Positions 30,817 to 39,004 of a DNA stretch of 64,000 nucleotides are shown here, piece after piece. The position numbers and the translations under genes are program-made. Position 1 is the first letter of the stretch; every line of letters starts with the position of its first letter. The stretch covers positions 2,822,001 through 2,886,000 of the forward strand of contig NC_007498.2 in NCBI RefSeq assembly GCF_000012885.1. Direction: 5' to 3'. The notes beneath the pieces were generated by a model. That model was not told the DNA's origin and made no database searches. It was given only the letters and a program-made list of their open reading frames with translations. This DNA comes from Syntrophotalea carbinolica DSM 2380 (GTDB lineage: Bacteria > Desulfobacterota > Desulfuromonadia > Desulfuromonadales > Syntrophotaleaceae).

Positions 30817-31209
30817 ACCAATTACATACCTGCCTCGCGTTTCGACATCGGTATGACGACGCATGCGGCACCGATGCGATGTCCCGCAATAATTTACATC
30901 ATGGCCCTATGCAAGCTTTGCCTGTGCCATATCCCTGAAGGGTTTGAGGGCGCACTGGCATGCTCTTAATCCCAGCACTAACATTAGAATATTTGACAAA
31001 TCGTTGTATTTGTCGGTATTTATGAAAGTCCTTTCCATTTTCTATAACCGGTGGGCTACCGGGTAAACATAATTCCGACAGAAGATTACCAATGTCGCCA
31101 GCCGAAACAGATATGGCGCGCGGCTTATTGGGGAATACTCGGGGGCTGGAAAAACAGGGCACTTCTCTGGTTTTTCCTCCAAACTTTAAATAAAACTGGG
31201 GAGTGTCCC
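30817..31209. other. Intergenic region leading into the IS4 island
   Basis: 393 bp of mixed AT-rich sequence without a supported gene. The last 53 bp are the first hairpin repeat. A short minus-strand frame (30899-31162) has no recognisable protein pattern. Confidence 0.55.
31157..31209. repeat. Hairpin repeat copy 1 (GGGACACTCCCC family, decayed left arm)
   Basis: The left arm is degenerate (GGGCACTTCTCTGG), the right arm intact (CTGGGGAGTGTCCC), with a TTTTTCC / TTTAAATAAAA interior like the other copies. It abuts the IS4 left end directly at 31210. Confidence 0.75.
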
Positions 31210-32766
31210 GAATGGCGCTAGTTTAAGCGGTTCCAGCATGGTATCTGTTCCGATGTGGGACCTCCTTCATTACCTGTCTGGGCGAGGTCAACAACTGATA
31301 ATTCTTGGGTCGTCGTTTCCGGCATCGAGGTTCACTTCGCCCTGGTCGTTGTCGGATCGGTGTGTTGGTCATTGACTCATACAAATCGCTGATCAGTCTG
31401 AAACGCTCCGCCTTGCTGATCTTCGCTTGATTTAGATGGGGCTCCCAATTGCGAAGGGCCTGTAAGCTGCCCTTGAAACTCACAAGGCGAACCTCGAGAT
31501 CCGCTTCTTCTGCCGCCTCATAGATCAATCGCCGAACACAGTTGTAGGCAATGAAATGCATCAATATCTCTTTGCGAATCATGTCCGGGGTGAGACAACG
31601 CAAAACGTCCATGCCCATGGTCGTCTTGATGTCGCGAAAAAACAGCTCGACATCCCACCGCTTGAAATAGAGTTCGGCCAGATCCTCCGCCGGATATCGC
31701 GCGGCATCAATTAAAGTGGTGACAATGTAAAACCCTCTGGTTCTGAACCCGGGATGCGGCACCTTGACCTTAATCTGGCGCAGAGTCAGCTTTTTCGGGA
31801 GGTTTGCCCAGGCGTCTTTGGAATACGATAGAATCTGAGCATACTTAGGACGCTCCCAAGTAATCAACAAATCATCAGGCCCAAGCTTTTTGAGACTGCT
31901 GGCGGCTCGGACTGGTGCTCTTTTGGCAAGGGTGACGACACTGTCAACGCCCCTGTCTTGCAGCTTCGCGATATCGAAATAACTACAGAAACCTTTGTCT
32001 CCGAGGAAGATGTCGCCTGGGTTGAACGTCTCCCACTGCTGGCGGAACAGCGGCAGCTCATTGTTCTTCTTATTGCCGATGGCGTAACTGAGCAGGGCGC
32101 CGCTGTCCAATGAAAAACAGGCGCAGATCCGTGCCGAGGGGAAACCGCACCCTGGCTTCAGAGCGGAGGACTGCGGCCAGGCAGCCTGATTTTCCGGCGT
32201 GTCCGGCATACTGACACCCGTTCCGTCGGCCACAATGACGCGTCGGTTGTTCAGCATGCCCGTGGCCGGCATCTTCTCCAGCTGTTCCGCCGTGTGTGCA
32301 AGAATATCAGCAAGCATTGGCTCCGCCAGCTTCTTGCGGGCCGTGCAATACGAAGCGGTTGAAGATGAAGGAACCTTGATCCCCTTGATGGAGGCATAGG
32401 ACTGAAGCTTGCGAATCACTTCTTTGCAACCGCCATCGGCGTCCAGGACCTGGCTGAAGAAGGCCCAGAACGTGTTCTCCTTGGAAAACAATCTCCTGCG
32501 ACTCATGGCCCCTGACAGCTCAGGCTTAAGAAGCGCAAGTGGGATGAACTTTTCAAAGACCTCCCCGATTTGCTTGAAAGATTTTTGTTGGAGAACAGCC
32601 ATCTTTTCGGCCAGTTTTTGCTGGGCTGAGCGGGGCTTTCGACGCAGCGTCTGTAGATGGAAACCTGGGAATATTGGCGTTGAATTTCGCATAGATCATT
32701 ATGCCAACTTCAACTAATATTTTCAGGTGCTTTCTCATGCAAAAGGACCTTAAGCTAGCGCCATTC
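31210..32766 (-). mobile_element. IS4-family insertion sequence
   Basis: 1557 bp holding a full-length IS4-type transposase. Terminal inverted repeats GAATGGCGCTAG are perfect over 12 bp at both ends, then T/C and TTAAG, with about 17 of 18 matching. Both ends abut a GGGAGTGTCCC/GGGACACTCCC hairpin-repeat arm. Because those arms are reverse complements, the inverted repeat can equally be drawn as 24 bp (GGGGAGTGTCCC plus GAATGGCGCTAG). The 11 flanking bases on either side agree as a direct repeat at 8 of 11 positions only, so no clean target duplication is seen. Confidence 0.85.
31223..32692 (-). CDS. IS4-family transposase
   Basis: 489-residue DDE transposase, apparently intact. The IS4 signature Y-(2)-R-(3)-E-(6)-K is exact in YFKRWDVELFFRDIK; the first catalytic Asp is in VIVADGTGVSMPDT and the second in IFLGDKGFCSYFD. 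The N-terminal DNA-binding part spans about the first 110 residues. It would mobilise the element by cut-and-paste. Starts ATG 32692. Confidence 0.95.
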   Translation of the reverse strand: MRNSTPIFPGFHLQTLRRKPRSAQQKLAEKMAVLQQKSFKQIGEVFEKFIPLALLKPELSGAMSRRRLFSKENTFWAFFSQVLDADGGCKEVIRKLQSYASIKGIKVPSSSTASYCTARKKLAEPMLADILAHTAEQLEKMPATGMLNNRRVIVADGTGVSMPDTPENQAAWPQSSALKPGCGFPSARICACFSLDSGALLSYAIGNKKNNELPLFRQQWETFNPGDIFLGDKGFCSYFDIAKLQDRGVDSVVTLAKRAPVRAASSLKKLGPDDLLITWERPKYAQILSYSKDAWANLPKKLTLRQIKVKVPHPGFRTRGFYIVTTLIDAARYPAEDLAELYFKRWDVELFFRDIKTTMGMDVLRCLTPDMIRKEILMHFIAYNCVRRLIYEAAEEADLEVRLVSFKGSLQALRNWEPHLNQAKISKAERFRLISDLYESMTNTPIRQRPGRSEPRCRKRRPKNYQLLTSPRQVMKEVPHRNRYHAGTA

Positions 32767-32820
32767 GGGACACTCCCCTGGCTTTTTCCTTAACCTTCAA
32801 AGAAAATGGGGGAGTGTCCC
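32767..32820. repeat. Hairpin repeat copy 2 (GGGACACTCCCC family)
   Basis: 54 bp. The arm GGGACACTCCCC pairs with GGGGAGTGTCCC across a CTTTTTCCTT...AAAGAAAAT interior. It joins the right end of the IS4 element to the left end of the NTPase cassette. Confidence 0.85.
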
Positions 32821-32836
32821 TAGTTTTTAGTATCGT

Positions 32837-35800
32837 ATGATAAAAACCATCACCTCACTAACACGCTGGCTTGCCAATAGCATCTATAGCATCGTGTCTT
32901 GGCTGGAAAGCAAAGACCGCTCCGCCAACATGCAATCGAAGTTCGTTGACCTCGCGCCAACTGATGAGGCAGACAAGGTTGGAGTATATTCCGAAGCGAT
33001 TCTGTTCGCGACGAACAATGCGAAGGTCTCCAACATTGCTCTAACGGGTCCCTATGGGTCAGGAAAGAGCAGCATAATCCAATCTTTCTTGAAGAAGTAT
33101 AAGCGGCGTGCGCTTCATATATCTCTGGCTGCGTTCGTTCCCGAGGCCGATTCGGGCGGCGAGAAGGTGAGTCGTCAAGAGATTGAGAGAAGTATTCTGC
33201 AGCAGATGTTGTATGGTGCTGACGCAAACAAACTTCCGTTATCGCGGTTCAAAAGAATTCAGTCGCCCGGTGTTTGGTCGATTTTTAAATCTCTTTACAT
33301 AATGCTTGGAATTCTTGCGCTTTGGTACGTGTTTCATCAGCGAGAAGACATCATTAGCGGCCCCTTTTTCGTTCCGCTCTCGCTCACCAATTGGCTCAAC
33401 CTGGGGAGCTTCGTGCTCGCGGCGACATTCCTCTGGGTGACACTGCATCACTTTTATGTCGCGAGCTTCGGTCTGTCACTCAAGAGCATCTCGTTAAAAG
33501 ATGTTGAGATAAAGCCTGCACATGATGATCAGACGTCCATACTGAATCGTCACCTAGACGAAATAGCCTACTTCTTCCAATCAACTAATTACGATCTTGT
33601 AATCATTGAGGATCTAGATCGATTTAACGATACCGAAATTTTCGTCACACTGCGCGAAATTAATAGCCTCGTGAACGAAAATGCAGGAGTAAAACGCACC
33701 ATCAGATTCCTCTACGCCCTGCGCGACGACATGTTTGTCAACACTGATCGAACCAAGTTCTTCGAATTCATCATTCCCGTCATACCGATCATCAACACAT
33801 CGAATTCGATCGACATGGTATTGGAACAGGGAAGGAGACTTGAGCTCGACGGGCGCCTTGACCGACAGTTTCTGAGAGAGGTCTCACGATACCTGAACGA
33901 CCTGAGGTTGATTCAGAACATCTTTAATGAATACGCCATTTATGCGGCTAATTTGGAAACTGATGGAGAGACTCTGCTCGACGCCAACAAGCTCCTTGCG
34001 ATCCTGATCTATAAAAATGTCTATCCAAGGGACTTTGAGCAACTGCACCGCGGCGCGGGTACTCTCGCCGAAATATTGAACCTCCAAGACGATCTCATTG
34101 GGCATGGTGAAGCCAAGTATAGGACCGAGATCGCGGAAATCGAAAAACGGCTTGAAGTCGCTGAGCGACAGATACCTACGGACCTGAGGGAGTTGCGGCA
34201 AATCTACGCTATGGCTCTGATTGAGAAGCTTCCAGAGAATGTTAATAGCGTTCGTATTGATGGGTCACAATGGATTCACCTTCCACAGCTGGTCACCCAC
34301 GATGCGTTTGAGCAACTTATAGAGATTCCCCGTCTTACCGGCCACAGCGTCTATGGTCAGCAACAGCAGGTCGATGTTTCCAAATTGCAAAGCGAGGTGG
34401 ATTCTCAGAAATCCTACCAGCAACGCAAGGAAGAGATCGAAAGCAAGGCGGCTGAAAATAAGAATAAGAGCTTGCGCAAAATACGCGACCTAAGATCAAA
34501 GATTGCAGCGCTTCGCAGGATAAAGCTCAACGAGCTATTGCGTTTGAACGACGACCGCGTACAGGATCTTTTTGAGAACTTCGGGGAAAACGGAGAGCTA
34601 GCCCGTTTTCTGATCCTGGAAGGCTATCTCGACGATACCTACTACCAATACACCTCGCTCTTTCACTCGGGCCGTTTGTCGCCCAATGACAACAAGTTTC
34701 TGATCCAGATACGGGCATTCGTCACGCCTGTGCCAGGTTTTCTGATCGACAACCCCAAAGAGGTCATCGCAGCGATGCGAGATGAGGACTTCCGGCAAAG
34801 CTATGTCTTGAACGTCAAGCTCGTCGATAGTCTCCTGAGCGACCGGAGCCGTTATCTCGGCCAATTGCAGAAGCTTTTCGAGTTCCTTTCGTCCGAATTC
34901 AAGAGATGCGAGGACTTTTTCGATGCCTATTACACCAGCGGCCGCGATATTGTAGGGCTCCTTTCGGGACTGGCCAACGCTTGGAAAGGTCTTATCCCAG
35001 CTGCTATTGCCAGCCCCAACAATATCTCTCACGTTACCCAACTAGTCTCGAACCTGCCGGAAAGCGAGCTCAAAACGCTCGCAAGGGATTTCGAGGAACT
35101 ACCGGAATTTGTTTCGGAGAACCTTCCAGAGATTCTGGTAGATTCACCCGAACTCGCTCCGGAACGCCTTGCATGCCTCGACTTTGAGGTCAAAGATCTG
35201 GCTGCAATCAAAGAGCACGCTGAAATTGTACGCTTCATGTTCGAGGAGGAGCTTTTCGAACTCACGATCGCGAACCTAGAATACGTCTACCAAGCGATTT
35301 TGGGAGAGAACGATCTCGAGCCAATGCGCGAGAGGAACTTCACTGCCATACGTTCGACGAATAACGCTACCTTGATGAAGAGGGTCGAGCGCGATTTCGA
35401 CCGCTACCTACATGATATCCTTTTGGAGCTTCAAGGGAATTCAAAGGAGGATGCGCCTGCTATTCTCGCCGTGATTCGTCACGATACGCTTGATCAAGGT
35501 GATCTTCGGGAGTTTCTTGAACGGCAGACGACCCCGCTTCCAACTCTAGAGGACGTACCAGAGAGATTACACGCAATGCTGTTCAAGTTAAGTGTGATCG
35601 AACCAACTTGGGTGAATTGTCTTGCTTTTATGAAAGGTGAAGGGTTCGAGGCGGAGAGCCTGGTTGGGTATCTTGATCGAGTTGATGTCCGAGCGGCTAT
35701 CTTGGAACATCCCATACCGAGCGGTCCGGATTCACTGCAACTGCGTCAGTTTCTCCTCAATGCGGGCGCGCTGTCTGATGTCGCCTACAGAGAATATGCT

Positions 35801-36448
35801 CACGCCCTCCCCAAGCCGTTCAATAAACAACCCGAAGGACTTGAACCAACTAAGCTTCGAATCCTGATCGATGAAGGAAAAATCACATTCACTAAGGAGA
35901 GTCTTGACGCGCTCGCTGACAACAGGGATTTGCAGGTACGATTCGTCGCGGCCAACATCGACACATATCTGGAGGATCCAGACAACTTTGCACTCGACGA
36001 TGACTTTCGCGAGGAACTACTTCGGGCTGAAATTGATAATGTAGCCAAGCTCGGGATAGTCGAATTGATGGACCTAGAAGCGCTCGTGGACCTTCCCAAA
36101 CGATCAGCACTTATCGGCCCGATTCTTGGCAATACCGACGCGAACATATCCAACCTTAATGGGAGTATTGCGCAATCCCTGATAACGTATTCGACGCCCA
36201 TAGCGACACAAATTTCGCTCTTTAACAAATATCACTCTCTTATGACGGATGACGAAGTGCGTCATGTCTTGGACAATCTACCGAAACCATTTTCCGAAAT
36301 AAAAACTGGGTACAATACGCCGAAACTGAAAAACACTCCCGAGAACCAGGATCTGGTCAGATGGCTTGATGCAAGAAATATTATCTCGTCATGGAGTGAG
36401 AGTCGTTTCTTCACTGACGATATAAAAGTGAATCTCTATAGGCGCTGA
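32837..36448 (+). CDS. Giant KAP/YobI-like P-loop NTPase with two membrane helices
   Basis: 1203 residues. Walker A GPYGSGKSS is at 71-79; two membrane helices lie at about 147-166 and 188-208; Walker B follows at 254-262 (DLVIIEDLD, then R), with FLYALRDDMF as a sensor-like segment near 291-300. Membrane helices placed between Walker A and B are the hallmark of KAP-type NTPases, and KFVDLAPTDEADKVGVYSEA at the start fits the YobI subgroup. A coiled-coil region (about 435-570, KxxE-rich) is followed by some 600 residues of helical, leucine-rich repeats with no enzyme motif. KAP/STAND-like ATPases often act in phage exclusion; that role is inferred here. No Shine-Dalgarno precedes ATG 32837; ATG at residue 32 is an alternative. 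No partner gene is adjacent. Confidence 0.82.
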   Translation: MIKTITSLTRWLANSIYSIVSWLESKDRSANMQSKFVDLAPTDEADKVGVYSEAILFATNNAKVSNIALTGPYGSGKSSIIQSFLKKYKRRALHISLAAFVPEADSGGEKVSRQEIERSILQQMLYGADANKLPLSRFKRIQSPGVWSIFKSLYIMLGILALWYVFHQREDIISGPFFVPLSLTNWLNLGSFVLAATFLWVTLHHFYVASFGLSLKSISLKDVEIKPAHDDQTSILNRHLDEIAYFFQSTNYDLVIIEDLDRFNDTEIFVTLREINSLVNENAGVKRTIRFLYALRDDMFVNTDRTKFFEFIIPVIPIINTSNSIDMVLEQGRRLELDGRLDRQFLREVSRYLNDLRLIQNIFNEYAIYAANLETDGETLLDANKLLAILIYKNVYPRDFEQLHRGAGTLAEILNLQDDLIGHGEAKYRTEIAEIEKRLEVAERQIPTDLRELRQIYAMALIEKLPENVNSVRIDGSQWIHLPQLVTHDAFEQLIEIPRLTGHSVYGQQQQVDVSKLQSEVDSQKSYQQRKEEIESKAAENKNKSLRKIRDLRSKIAALRRIKLNELLRLNDDRVQDLFENFGENGELARFLILEGYLDDTYYQYTSLFHSGRLSPNDNKFLIQIRAFVTPVPGFLIDNPKEVIAAMRDEDFRQSYVLNVKLVDSLLSDRSRYLGQLQKLFEFLSSEFKRCEDFFDAYYTSGRDIVGLLSGLANAWKGLIPAAIASPNNISHVTQLVSNLPESELKTLARDFEELPEFVSENLPEILVDSPELAPERLACLDFEVKDLAAIKEHAEIVRFMFEEELFELTIANLEYVYQAILGENDLEPMRERNFTAIRSTNNATLMKRVERDFDRYLHDILLELQGNSKEDAPAILAVIRHDTLDQGDLREFLERQTTPLPTLEDVPERLHAMLFKLSVIEPTWVNCLAFMKGEGFEAESLVGYLDRVDVRAAILEHPIPSGPDSLQLRQFLLNAGALSDVAYREYAHALPKPFNKQPEGLEPTKLRILIDEGKITFTKESLDALADNRDLQVRFVAANIDTYLEDPDNFALDDDFREELLRAEIDNVAKLGIVELMDLEALVDLPKRSALIGPILGNTDANISNLNGSIAQSLITYSTPIATQISLFNKYHSLMTDDEVRHVLDNLPKPFSEIKTGYNTPKLKNTPENQDLVRWLDARNIISSWSESRFFTDDIKVNLYRR

Positions 36449-36578
36449 TAAGCGGCTTCCAAAATTCCGCACCGTCTCGGCATCAACGGTACCCCGCCAG
36501 GAGAGCCACACACCGAACGACCGCTTCGGGCCAACTCCTGCAATGCTGGTAATTGAAGCGGCTTGGCGCACAGAGCAA

Positions 36579-36619
36579 CAGGAAAAAAACTAGGAAAAAC
36601 TAGGAAAAACTAGAAAAAC
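36579..36619. repeat. Short tandem repeat, unit TAGGAAAAAC
   Basis: Four near-identical units of about 10 bp run straight into the AAAAACTAGGGACAC edge of the cassette. They probably arose by slippage from the repeat's own flank. Confidence 0.85.
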
Positions 36620-36621
36620 TA

Positions 36622-36674
36622 GGGACACTCCCCTGTTTTTCTTTCAAGATTTAAAGAAAACTGGGGAGAGTCCC
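36622..36674. repeat. Hairpin repeat copy 3 (GGGACACTCCCC family)
   Basis: 53 bp: GGGACACTCCCCTG, interior TTTTTCTTTC...TTTAAAGAAAA, then CTGGGGAGAGTCCC (one arm mismatch). Same length and interior pattern as copies 1 and 2, in the same order. Confidence 0.85.
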
Positions 36675-36924
36675 TTATCTCACCCTGGAAAACGCAGCAA
36701 ATTTAGCTTTGTACGGTACAATGGCATAATGCTGCGATAGGAAATGTTTGGTCAAGAAGCCGGCCCGCCCGATCTGCACAATCCCTGCACCCAGCATCCT
36801 TCCTGCTCCGATACATATTGCGGGGGACAGAATACCTGCTGAATAAAGGGTTGAGACGATCATGAAAAAGATGTAAACGTCAAGGGTGCCCTTTTACCTT
36901 CCCCTACCAGCAAAGGACAGCCTC

Positions 36925-38106
36925 ATGATCATTTTTGTACTCAACTGCGGTAGCTCGTCTATCAAATATCAGATCATTGACATGCCCGGTGGACAAGTCC
37001 GCATTCAAGGTGGTGTCACCCGTATCGGCTACGATGACGCTAAATTCACGTTTAAGGCAGACAGCGAAACCAAGAAAACCCTCCCGGTAGCAAATCACGA
37101 ACAGGGCATCGACCTGATTTTAAAAACCATCGAGGCACAGAAAGGGCAGACCGGCATCGGCCTGAGTGACATCGACGCTGCCGGGCATCGTGTTGTGCAC
37201 GGTGGCAGCGAAATGAGCGATTCGCGCATTATCACGGAAGAGATCGTCGCGTACATCGAAAGCATCTGTCACATGGCGCCGCTGCATAACCCGAACCACC
37301 TTAAAGGCATTCGCGCGGTACAGAAGCTGCTGCCCGATCTACCGCAGGTTGCGGCTTTCGATAACGGCTACCATACCAGCATACCGGCCCACGTCTATAC
37401 CTACGCCCTCAATTACGATATCGCCCAAAAGCTTGGCATCCGCAAGTACGGATTCCACGGCATCGCCTTCCGCAACATGATCGAAGCGGCTGAGAAGCTG
37501 CTCGGCGAGTCACTCGGCGACAAAAAAATTGTCAACATGATGCTGGGCAGCGGCACGACCGCCAACGCCACGCTCAATGGTAAATCGTTCGAGGTCAGCA
37601 CCGGTTTCACGCCGCAGGAAGGACTGATCCAGTCCACGCGGGCAGGCGACATGGATACAACCTCCGTACTGTACATGATGAATCAGCTTGGCATCGGCAC
37701 GGCCGAAGCGGATGAGATTTTGAACAAGCAAAGCGGTTGGAGCGGCCTGAGTGGCATCGGGGTCGATATGTACGACATCAAACAGGCTGCCAAAGCGGGT
37801 GACCAACGCGCCCAACTCACCATTGACGCGGTCGCTCATCGTTTCCGCAAATACATCGGCGCCTACGCCGCGGCCATGGGCGGTATCGACGTGCTCATCT
37901 TTGCCGGAGGCGTCGGCGAAAACGACAGCGACATGCGCGAAAAGGTTTGCGAATCTCTGGGATTTCTCGGTGTCGCACTCGACGCGGACGCGAATCATAA
38001 CGGCACAGGCGAGCGCGTCATCAGCACAGGGCGCGTCCAGGTGCTCGTCGTGAACGCAAGCGAAGAAAAGATGATCGCCGAGGATACGTACGCCTTGCTG
38101 AAATAG
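36925..38106 (+). CDS. Acetate/propionate-kinase family protein (variant active-site motifs)
   Basis: 393 residues from ATG 36925, preceded by AAAGGA. ASKHA-fold acetokinase: N-terminal VLNCGSSSIKYQI, GFTPQEGLIQSTRAGDMD containing the catalytic Arg, and FAGGVGEND near the C-terminus. Two usual motifs differ: the family's HLGNG reads MLGSG, so the His is Met, and FHGTSH reads FHGIAF. The protein is thus a divergent member; it may still be an acetate or propionate kinase making ATP from acyl phosphate, or act on another acyl phosphate. The Pta-like protein at 1.5 kb is not a full partner. Confidence 0.85.
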   Translation: MIIFVLNCGSSSIKYQIIDMPGGQVRIQGGVTRIGYDDAKFTFKADSETKKTLPVANHEQGIDLILKTIEAQKGQTGIGLSDIDAAGHRVVHGGSEMSDSRIITEEIVAYIESICHMAPLHNPNHLKGIRAVQKLLPDLPQVAAFDNGYHTSIPAHVYTYALNYDIAQKLGIRKYGFHGIAFRNMIEAAEKLLGESLGDKKIVNMMLGSGTTANATLNGKSFEVSTGFTPQEGLIQSTRAGDMDTTSVLYMMNQLGIGTAEADEILNKQSGWSGLSGIGVDMYDIKQAAKAGDQRAQLTIDAVAHRFRKYIGAYAAAMGGIDVLIFAGGVGENDSDMREKVCESLGFLGVALDADANHNGTGERVISTGRVQVLVVNASEEKMIAEDTYALLK

Positions 38107-38126
38107 GCACGTGCGGAAGGAGAACA

Positions 38127-38163
38127 GGGACACTCCCCTGATTTTTTCCTTAATGTTTATAAC
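38127..38163. repeat. Half copy of the GGGACACTCCCC hairpin repeat
   Basis: GGGACACTCCCCTGATTTTTTCCTTAA followed by TGTTTATAA matches the left two-thirds of copy 2, then diverges; the right arm is missing. It lies 20 bp after the kinase stop. Confidence 0.75.
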
Positions 38164-38254
38164 GACGAGCCGTAACATCGTCCTGAAAACACCCAGTAGC
38201 GAGATTCCTCTGAAAAACCAGAGGAACATTGATGAGTATAAGGAAACACGGAAT

Positions 38255-38923
38255 ATGAAAAGAAAAACGCTCCTGTCCTGGAGCAGCGGAAAAGACTGTG
38301 CCTACGCCCTATACAAGCTCCAACAGAATCCGGAAGTCGATCTGGCGGGCCTGTTTTGCACGGTGAACAAGGAATTCGACCGGGTGGCCATGCATGGAGT
38401 CAGACTGGAGCTTTTAAAGGAGCAGGCACGCAATATCGGACTGCCGCTGGAGATCATCGAGATTCCTTATCCCTGCAGCAATGCCGACTACGAAACCATC
38501 ATGAAGCAATTCGTTGAGCGCGCTCGAAATAACCAAATCACGGATTTTGCATTCGGCGATCTGTTTCTTGAGGATATTCGCAGCTATCGAGAAGAAAAGT
38601 TGAAAGATTCCGGCATCGAAGCCTCTTTTCCCATTTGGGGTATACCGACGGATGAGCTGGCCAGAGCGATCATCGCCAGCGGCATCAAGGCCGTCATTAC
38701 CTGCGTCGATCCCAAGCAAATTTCAAAAGATTTTGTCGGCAGAGAATTTGACGACCGCTTCCTGGCCGCCCTGCCGGCGACCGTAGACCCCTGCGGCGAA
38801 AATGGGGAATTTCATAGTTTTGTTTTCGACGACCCCATGTTCAAAAGGCCTGTAGACATTGTCATGGGCGATACCAGCGATCATGAAGGCTTCGCATTTG
38901 CGGATGTTTTGCCCGCTCCCTGA
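38255..38923 (+). CDS. Dph6-related ATP pyrophosphatase
   Basis: 222 residues from ATG 38255, with AAGGAAA upstream. The N-terminal PP-loop LSWSSGKDCAYALYKL (SxGKD variant) and the later EGAG-free core with FGDLFLEDIRSYREE, GIKAVITCVDPKQI, and VDPCGENGEFHSFVFD are the pattern of the diphthine-ammonia-ligase family (ATP_bind_4). Bacteria have no diphthamide, so the amidation substrate is unknown. An upstream in-frame start inside the half repeat (38111) is not credible. Confidence 0.88.
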   Translation: MKRKTLLSWSSGKDCAYALYKLQQNPEVDLAGLFCTVNKEFDRVAMHGVRLELLKEQARNIGLPLEIIEIPYPCSNADYETIMKQFVERARNNQITDFAFGDLFLEDIRSYREEKLKDSGIEASFPIWGIPTDELARAIIASGIKAVITCVDPKQISKDFVGREFDDRFLAALPATVDPCGENGEFHSFVFDDPMFKRPVDIVMGDTSDHEGFAFADVLPAP

Positions 38924-39004
38924 CAGAATCCTGCAAGTGCCCCTTTAAACACTCTGAGTTCAACAAACATAGTCCGGTCGCGATCCGATTTGGCAGAACA
39001 GCGA

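Larger units (their letters stand above)
32809..36633. other. NTPase cassette bounded by 20-bp inverted repeats
   Basis: The left edge reads GGGGAGTGTCCCTAGTTTTT (32809-32828) and the right edge its exact reverse complement (36614-36633). Between them is one gene, the 1203-residue NTPase, starting 9 bp inside the left repeat. Shared 20-bp ends suggest that the segment moved, or was captured, as a unit bounded by these repeats; no transposase is encoded inside. Its base and codon use is more AT-rich than that of the chromosomal neighbours. Confidence 0.55.
36449..36924. other. Intergenic region after the NTPase
   Basis: 476 bp holding a short tandem repeat, the right cassette edge, hairpin repeat copy 3, and about 250 bp before the kinase gene with no supported gene. 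Confidence 0.6.

Noticed and set aside
30899-31162. 87-residue minus-strand frame before the IS
   Set aside because: No ribosome site or motif, and it runs into hairpin repeat copy 1.
36579-36619. Possible CRISPR array
   Set aside because: Units are about 10 bp with no spacers; it is a simple tandem repeat.
36675-36863. 62-residue minus-strand frame before the kinase gene
   Set aside because: No ribosome site and no family pattern; probably chance.
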